From Hyphomicrobiales bacterium (GTDB lineage Bacteria; Pseudomonadota; Alphaproteobacteria; Rhizobiales; Xanthobacteraceae), in assembly GCA_003133345.1 (NCBI GenBank), contig PKXB01000036.1, positions 1 to 9,751 of the forward strand: 9,751 bases of DNA. Direction: 5' to 3'. The position numbers were made by a program, and so were the translations under genes. Each line of letters opens with the position of its first letter. The first letter of the stretch is position 1. The notes beneath the pieces were generated by a model that saw nothing but the letters and a program-made list of their open reading frames with translations, was not told the DNA's origin and made no database searches. Shown here piece by piece: positions 4,858-9,751 of the stretch.

Positions 4858-7091
4858 TGCCCGACCTCTTGCTTGAATTTTTGTCTGAGGAAATCCCCGC
4901 GCGCATGCAGGCGCGCGCCGCCGACGATTTGAAGAAAATGGTCACCGACCGGCTGGTGGCGGCCGGCCTCGTCTACGAAGGCGCCAAGGCCTTCGCAACG
5001 CCGCGCCGGCTCGCGCTGTCGGTGCACGGCGTGCTGGTGCGCCAGCCGGACATCAAGGAACAGAAGAAGGGCCCGCGCGTCGGCGCGCCCGAAGGCGCGA
5101 TCGCCGGCTTCCTCAAAGCGGCCGGCTTGTCGTTGATCGGCGAGGCCAAGGTCGAGAAGGATGCCAAGAAGGGCGACTTTTACGTGGCGGTGATCGAGAA
5201 GCAGGGCAGGCCGGCGATTGATGTGATCGGCGAGATGATGCCGGAGGTCGTGCGCACGTTTCCCTGGCCGAAGTCCATGCGCTGGGGCAGCGGGAGGCTC
5301 ACTTGGGTGCGCCCGCTGCATTCTATCGTCGCGACATTTGGGCCGGAGACCGAAGAGCCGGAAATTGTGCACTTCGAGGTCGGGGGCATCAAATCCGGCA
5401 ACGAGACGCGCGGCCATCGCTTCATGGCGCCCGCGCCGTTCAAGGTGCGCCGCTTCGACGATTACGTCGCCAAGCTTGAGGCGGCCAAGGTGGTACTCGA
5501 TCCGGCGCGGCGTGCCGCCAGCATCCTCGCCGACGCCAAGCATCTGGCGTTTGCGCAAGGCTACGAGCTGGTCGAGGACGACGTCCTGCTCGCCGAGGTC
5601 GCCGGCCTGGTGGAATGGCCGGTGACGCTGATCGGCGCGTTCGACGCGGCGTACCTCGCGATCCCCGAGGAAGTGATCCGCGCCACCATCCGCAACAACC
5701 AGAAATGTTTCGTGCTGCGCGACGCCGCCACCGCGAAGCTCGTGAACAAGTTCATCCTGGTTGCCAACGAGGAAGCCTCAGATGGCGGCAAGGCGATCAT
5801 CGCCGGCAATGAGCGCGTGATCCGCGCGCGGCTCTCCGATGCCAAGTTCTTCTACGACGCGGATTTGAAGACGCGGCTGGAAGACCGGCTGCCGAAATTC
5901 GGCGGAATCGTGTTCCACGACAAGCTCGGCACGCAGGCCGAGCGCATCGCGCGCATCGTTGCGCTGGCCGGGCAGTGGGCGCCGATCGTCGGCGCCGATG
6001 GCGCCAAGGCGACACGCGCCGCGCAGTTGTGCAAAGCCGACTTGCTGACCGACGTGGTCGGCGAATTTCCCGAGCTGCAAGGCTTGATGGGACGCTACTA
6101 CGCCGAGGCGCAGAACGAGGACGAGGCGGTCGCGCACGCCTGCGAGGATCATTACAAGCCGAAAGGCCCGGACGATCTCGTGCCAGGCGACCCCGTTTCG
6201 ATTGCAGTCGCGCTGGCCGACAAGATCGACACCCTGGTCGGCTTCTGGGCAATCGACGAGAAGCCGACTGGATCGAAGGACCCGTATGCGCTGCGGCGCG
6301 CGGCGCTCGGCGTCATTCGCATCATCGTCGAAAACGAATTGCGGCTGCCGCTGCGCCTGCAACTGTGGCGGCACTTCAGCGTGATTCGCCGCGACGAAAA
6401 TTTAGCGGACGCTATCGCGCTGCTGCATCCGCTGAACGAGCAGATTTTGAAGCTGAGCGCGACCGATATCGAGCTGGCGGTGAAGCTCGAAGTGCTGGTG
6501 TCGGAGAAGGCCAAGCAGCTGGCCGGCCCCGTGCTGGTGCAGGCACATTCCTATCTGCATCAGACCCACGACCTGCTGTCGTTTTTCGCCGACCGCCTGA
6601 AGGTGCAGTTGCGCGAGGACGGCGCGCGGCACGATCTGGTGGACGCCGTGTTCGCGCTCGAAGGCCAGGACGACCTGCTCATGATCGTCCGCCGGGTCGC
6701 GGCGCTCGGCAACTTCCTCGATACTGACGACGGCAAGAACCTGCTGGCGGGCGTCAAGCGCGCCTCGAACATCCTGCGCATCGAGGAGAAGAAGGACAAC
6801 AAGAGCTACGCTGGCGCGCCGGATGCCAAGCGTCTCGCGGCGCCGGAAGAAAAGGCACTCGCCGAAGCGATCAACATCGCCAAGAAGGACGCCTCCGCCG
6901 CCGTCGCCAAGGAAAACTTCGCCGCCGCCATGAGCGCCATGGCGAAACTGCGCCCGCGCGTCGATGCTTTCTTCGAAAAAGTCACCGTCAATGTGGACGA
7001 CAAGGTTTTGCGCGAAAACCGTCTCAAGCTGCTCAACGAGATCCGCGAAGCCACCCGCGCGGTGGCGGATTTTTCCAGGATAGAGGGGTAG
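4857..7091 (+). CDS. glyS: Glycine-tRNA ligase beta subunit
   Basis: Beta subunit (744 residues, somewhat longer than the about 690 of E. coli) of the tetrameric glycyl-tRNA synthetase; it binds tRNA(Gly) and is needed with GlyQ for charging. The N-terminus [20 protein letters not shown] is the standard opening. It is followed by [42 protein letters not shown] and [10 protein letters not shown], with a B3/B4-like central portion ([42 protein letters not shown]). An HD-like helical domain (about 350-500) includes [16 protein letters not shown] and [20 protein letters not shown] (470-489). The DALR-type anticodon-binding domain occupies roughly 590-720, ending [17 protein letters not shown] and [10 protein letters not shown]. 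No frameshift or internal stop. The start shares one base with the CDGSH stop (TAATG), and only a weak AAGAAG precedes it, so translation probably depends on coupling. Confidence 0.97.
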   Translation: MPDLLLEFLSEEIPARMQARAADDLKKMVTDRLVAAGLVYEGAKAFATPRRLALSVHGVLVRQPDIKEQKKGPRVGAPEGAIAGFLKAAGLSLIGEAKVEKDAKKGDFYVAVIEKQGRPAIDVIGEMMPEVVRTFPWPKSMRWGSGRLTWVRPLHSIVATFGPETEEPEIVHFEVGGIKSGNETRGHRFMAPAPFKVRRFDDYVAKLEAAKVVLDPARRAASILADAKHLAFAQGYELVEDDVLLAEVAGLVEWPVTLIGAFDAAYLAIPEEVIRATIRNNQKCFVLRDAATAKLVNKFILVANEEASDGGKAIIAGNERVIRARLSDAKFFYDADLKTRLEDRLPKFGGIVFHDKLGTQAERIARIVALAGQWAPIVGADGAKATRAAQLCKADLLTDVVGEFPELQGLMGRYYAEAQNEDEAVAHACEDHYKPKGPDDLVPGDPVSIAVALADKIDTLVGFWAIDEKPTGSKDPYALRRAALGVIRIIVENELRLPLRLQLWRHFSVIRRDENLADAIALLHPLNEQILKLSATDIELAVKLEVLVSEKAKQLAGPVLVQAHSYLHQTHDLLSFFADRLKVQLREDGARHDLVDAVFALEGQDDLLMIVRRVAALGNFLDTDDGKNLLAGVKRASNILRIEEKKDNKSYAGAPDAKRLAAPEEKALAEAINIAKKDASAAVAKENFAAAMSAMAKLRPRVDAFFEKVTVNVDDKVLRENRLKLLNEIREATRAVADFSRIEG

Positions 7092-7098
7092 GCTAGTT

Positions 7099-7194
7099 TG
7101 TCGTCCCCGCGAAAGCGGGGACCCATAATCCCGGGATTCTCGATAGGTTGCGGAGTATGGGTCCCGGCCCTCGCTGTGCTCGGCCGGGACGACA
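7099..7194. repeat. Composite palindromic intergenic repeat (REP/MITE-like)
   Basis: A 96-bp element made of nested perfect inverted repeats. The ends are TGTCGTCCC (7099-7107) and GGGACGACA (7186-7194). GGGACCCATA (7118-7127) pairs with TATGGGTCCC (7156-7165). Two local hairpins are alternatives: GTCCCCGC-GAAA-GCGGGGAC (7103-7122) with a GNRA-type loop, and GTCCCGGCC...GGCCGGGAC (7161-7190) with a 12-base loop. AATCCCGGGATT (7127-7138) is a perfect palindrome in the centre. It starts 7 bases after the glyS stop. The sequence resembles dispersed intergenic palindromes I recall from Bradyrhizobium and Rhodopseudomonas genomes; copy number cannot be judged here. There is no T run, so it is not a standard terminator, though it could shape the 3' end of the glyS message. 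Confidence 0.8.
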
Positions 7195-7261
7195 GTTGAA
7201 GAAGGAACTCGCCGCCGGCATCGCCGTTTCATTCTCACGTGCAACCAAAGGGGACACCGTC

Positions 7262-7405
7262 ATGGTCATCGGCATCGCTCACCTGCAACCCATCGTCGCA
7301 ATCATCGCCGGCATTCTCATTCTCATCATCCCGCGCCTGCTCAACATCATCGTCGCGGTCTATCTGATCGTGTTCGGCATTCTCGGCCTTGGACTTTTCA
7401 AATAG
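7262..7405 (+). CDS. DUF3096 small membrane protein (47 aa)
   Basis: The protein begins MVIGIAHLQPIVAIIAGILI, contains PRLLNIIVAVYLIVFGILGL and ends GLFK: two hydrophobic segments (about residues 9-23 and 28-45) joined by a short PRLLN turn. This matches my memory of DUF3096, tiny two-span inner-membrane proteins of unknown function common in proteobacteria. AAAGGGGA ends 7 bases before the ATG at 7262 and fixes the start. The frame is open further upstream to 7148, but that part runs through the palindromic repeat and is not coding. It lies between glyS and ppdK on the same strand, 76 bases before ppdK. Confidence 0.82.
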   Translation: MVIGIAHLQPIVAIIAGILILIIPRLLNIIVAVYLIVFGILGLGLFK

Positions 7406-7481
7406 GCGGGAATTCGGGCTTGCGTCGCGGTCCCTGGGGGTGCTTTTAAGGGCCATCCGTCCTCCCACCAATTTTTGAGCC

Positions 7482-9751
7482 ATGGCTAAACGAAAATCCC
7501 CGCGCGTCAGCGCAAAACGCAAAAAACAGGCTGTGCGGAAGGCTTCCAAGCCCAAGGCGGGAGCGCGCCCGGCGCAAAAACCGTCCAAAGGAAAATGGGT
7601 CTACGGCTTCGGCGACGGCCGCGCCGAGGGCAAGGCTTCCATGCGCAATCTGCTGGGCGGCAAGGGCGCCGGCCTGGCCGAAATGGCCAATCTCGGCCTG
7701 CCGGTGCCGCCCGGTTTCACCATCACCACCGAGGTCTGCGCCTACTATTACGCGCACGACCAGCAATATCCGAAAGACCTGCGCGCCCAGGTCGAGAAAG
7801 CGCTGGCGCAGGTCGGGCGCATCACGGCTAAGATTTTCGGGGATAAGAGCAACCCGCTTTTAGTGTCTGTCCGATCCGGCGCCCGCGCCTCGATGCCGGG
7901 CATGATGGATACGGTGCTCAATCTGGGCCTCAACGACCAGACGGTGGAGGCGCTGGCGAAGAAGTCCGGCGACCGGCGCTTCGCCTATGACAGCTACCGG
8001 CGCTTCATCACCATGTATTCCGACGTGGTGCTCGGCGTCGGCCACGAGCATTTCGAGGAACTGCTCGACCGCCGCAAGGAGCGGCAGGGCTACAGCCTCG
8101 ACACCGACCTCACCGCCGACGATTGGGCCGAACTGGTCGAGCTCTACAAGAAGCGGCTGCAGCAGGAGCGCGGCGAGCCGTTCCCGCAAGACCCGCACGA
8201 ACAATTGTGGGGCGCGATCGGCGCGGTGTTCGGTTCCTGGATGAACCAACGCGCCAACACCTACCGCCGCTTGCACAATATTCCGGAAAGCTGGGGCACC
8301 GCGGTCAACGTGCAGGCCATGGTGTTCGGCAATATGGGCGAGACCTCGGCCACCGGCGTCGCCTTCACGCGCAATCCGTCCACCGGCGAGAAGAAGCTGT
8401 ACGGCGAATTTCTCATCAACGCGCAGGGCGAGGACGTGGTCGCCGGCATCCGTACGCCGCAGGAGATCAGCGAGGCCGCGCGCGTCGAGGCCGGCTCCGA
8501 CAAGCCGTCGATGGAGAACACGCTACCCAAGGCCTATTCCGAGCTCAAGCGCATCTACAACGCGCTCGAGCGCCACTACCGCGACATGCAGGATCTCGAA
8601 TTCACGGTCGAGCAAAACAAGCTGTGGATGCTGCAAACCCGCTCCGGCAAGCGCACCGCCAAGGCCGCGCTGCGCATCGCGGTCGAACTCGCAAATGAGG
8701 GCCTGATCTCCAAGAACGAGGCGGTGCTGCGCGTCGATCCGCTGGCGCTCGATCAGCTGCTGCATCCGACCATCGATCCGCGCGCGCACCGGCGCGTCAT
8801 CGCCAGCGGCCTGCCGGCCTCGCCCGGCGCCGCCTCGGGCGAGATCGTGTTCTCGCCGGACGAGGCCGCGCAGCTCAAAGCCGACGGGCGCAAGGTCATC
8901 CTGGTAAGAGTGGAAACTTCGCCTGAGGATATTCACGGCATGCATGCGGCAGAAGGCATCCTCACCACCCGCGGCGGCATGACCTCGCATGCGGCGGTGG
9001 TTGCGCGCGGCATGGGCAAGCCCTGCGTCTCCGGCGCTGGTAGCTTACGCGTCGATTACGCCGCCGGCACCATGACCGCCGGTGGGCAGACATTCAAAAA
9101 GGGTGATTTAATTACCGTCGACGGCTCCACCGGCCAGGTGCTGGCCGGCAAGGTCGACATGATCGAGCCGCAACTGTCCGGCGAATTTTCCACCTTGATC
9201 GGCTGGGCCGACAAGGTGCGCAAGCTCGGCGTGCGCGCCAATGCCGATACGCCGGCCGATGCCAAAGCGGCGGTGCGCTTTGGCGCCGAGGGCATCGGGC
9301 TGTGCCGCACCGAGCACATGTTTTTCGACGAAGACCGCATCCAGGCGGTGCGCGAGATGATCCTGGCCGACGACGAGAAATTTCGCCGCGCCGCGCTCGC
9401 CAAGCTGTTGCCGATGCAGCGCGCCGATTTTGTCGAGCTGTTCGAGATCATGGACGGCAGGCCGGTGACCATTAGGCTGCTCGATCCGCCGCTGCACGAG
9501 TTTCTGCCGCATGGCGAGGAGGAGATCGCGGTAGTCGCGGCCGCCATGGGCGCCGATCCGAGAAAGCTTGCCGACCGGGCGCGCGAGCTTGCCGAATTCA
9601 ACCCGATGCTGGGCTTCCGCGGCTGCCGCATCGCCATCGCCTATCCGGAAGTCGCCGAGATGCAAGCGCGCGCCATTTTCGAGGCAGCGGTCGAAGCGGC
9701 CAAGCGCACCGGCAAGCCTGTTGTGCCTGAGGTGATGGTGCCGCTGATCGC
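7482..9751 (+). CDS. ppdK: Pyruvate, phosphate dikinase (3' partial)
   Basis: This cytoplasmic enzyme interconverts pyruvate, ATP and phosphate with PEP, AMP and pyrophosphate (EC 2.7.9.1), linking glycolysis and gluconeogenesis. The frame runs unbroken for 756 codons to the window edge. A Lys/Arg/Ala-rich leader (1-38) precedes the usual start, WVYGFGDGRAEG. ATP-grasp domain: GGKGAGLAEM with Lys61, VRSGARASMPGMMDTV with Arg131, the FTRNPSTGEKKLYGEFLINA stretch, and LQTRSGKR with Arg387. Swivelling phosphohistidine domain: GGMTSHAAVVARGMG with catalytic His503. Start of the PEP/pyruvate barrel: GLCRTEHMFF (Arg609) and TIRLLDPPLHEF (Arg665). These correspond to known active-site residues of the Clostridium symbiosum enzyme at a near-constant offset. 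The remaining barrel with its catalytic cysteine, roughly 160 residues, lies beyond the edge. No clear Shine-Dalgarno precedes the ATG. Upstream, TTGCGT and CTTTTA (7420-7448, spacer 17) are at best a weak promoter. Confidence 0.96.
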   Translation, partial: MAKRKSPRVSAKRKKQAVRKASKPKAGARPAQKPSKGKWVYGFGDGRAEGKASMRNLLGGKGAGLAEMANLGLPVPPGFTITTEVCAYYYAHDQQYPKDLRAQVEKALAQVGRITAKIFGDKSNPLLVSVRSGARASMPGMMDTVLNLGLNDQTVEALAKKSGDRRFAYDSYRRFITMYSDVVLGVGHEHFEELLDRRKERQGYSLDTDLTADDWAELVELYKKRLQQERGEPFPQDPHEQLWGAIGAVFGSWMNQRANTYRRLHNIPESWGTAVNVQAMVFGNMGETSATGVAFTRNPSTGEKKLYGEFLINAQGEDVVAGIRTPQEISEAARVEAGSDKPSMENTLPKAYSELKRIYNALERHYRDMQDLEFTVEQNKLWMLQTRSGKRTAKAALRIAVELANEGLISKNEAVLRVDPLALDQLLHPTIDPRAHRRVIASGLPASPGAASGEIVFSPDEAAQLKADGRKVILVRVETSPEDIHGMHAAEGILTTRGGMTSHAAVVARGMGKPCVSGAGSLRVDYAAGTMTAGGQTFKKGDLITVDGSTGQVLAGKVDMIEPQLSGEFSTLIGWADKVRKLGVRANADTPADAKAAVRFGAEGIGLCRTEHMFFDEDRIQAVREMILADDEKFRRAALAKLLPMQRADFVELFEIMDGRPVTIRLLDPPLHEFLPHGEEEIAVVAAAMGADPRKLADRARELAEFNPMLGFRGCRIAIAYPEVAEMQARAIFEAAVEAAKRTGKPVVPEVMVPLI

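Noticed and set aside
4677..5558. A 293-codon minus-strand open frame opposite the CDGSH gene and glyS
   Set aside because: Long antisense frames are expected in GC-rich DNA with G/C third positions. The translation is rich in Arg, His and Ala with no family pattern, while the plus strand encodes unmistakable CDGSH and GlyS.
5975..6727. A 250-codon plus-strand frame inside glyS
   Set aside because: It is in another frame of glyS and very rich in Arg and Ala; the glyS frame is continuous and conserved here, so this is not a nested gene or frameshift product.
7103..7122. Intrinsic terminator of the glyS operon formed by GTCCCCGC-GAAA-GCGGGGAC
   Set aside because: The stem is excellent but is followed by CCATAATC with no T run, and it is part of a larger symmetric repeat, so a standard terminator is not supported.
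6402..7244. A 280-codon minus-strand open frame opposite the end of glyS and the palindromic repeat
   Set aside because: It mirrors glyS codons and runs through the repeat; no domain, no ribosome site, and the composition is typical of a shadow frame.
7482..9751. Possible frameshift in ppdK, because the frame appears to lack a normal end
   Set aside because: Codon phase is the same at the start, at His503 and at the last bases; the frame is continuous and simply leaves the window before its stop.

Overview
The window is GC-rich DNA with strong G/C preference at third codon positions. Gene content and order suggest an alphaproteobacterium of the order Hyphomicrobiales, in the Bradyrhizobium/Rhodopseudomonas/Pseudolabrys neighbourhood. 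That placement is inferred from remembered protein families and from the style of the intergenic palindrome; it was not searched. Almost everything here is chromosomal housekeeping. I found no phage, transposase, CRISPR, toxin-antitoxin or defence genes, and no tRNA or rRNA.

Left part (1-1824): a family 2 glycosyltransferase, cut by the left edge, with two C-terminal membrane spans. It is followed by a small DUF2007 protein whose stop overlaps the start of a COG4123/TrmN6-type N6-adenine methyltransferase. All three lie on the plus strand and are close enough for one transcript.

Middle (1841-3658): a 48-residue minus-strand membrane protein, a 200-base AT-richer divergent spacer with several small repeats, an S49-family Ser/Lys peptidase, a 67-residue single-span protein, and a 29-residue hydrophobic minus-strand ORF with a strong ribosome binding site. 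The two minus-strand genes are easily missed because of their length.

Right part (3659-9751): the two subunits of the alpha2beta2 glycyl-tRNA synthetase, glyQ and glyS. A tandem CDGSH iron-sulfur protein gene sits between them, joined by ATGA and TAATG overlaps, so the three form one translationally coupled operon. A 96-bp composite palindromic repeat follows glyS. After it come a 47-residue DUF3096 membrane protein and then ppdK, encoding pyruvate phosphate dikinase with a 38-residue basic leader. ppdK runs off the right edge before its catalytic cysteine region.

The points most worth a second look are the CDGSH gene inside the glycyl-tRNA synthetase operon, the nested-palindrome element, and the two very small minus-strand genes. 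None of them amounts to a demonstrably new system.
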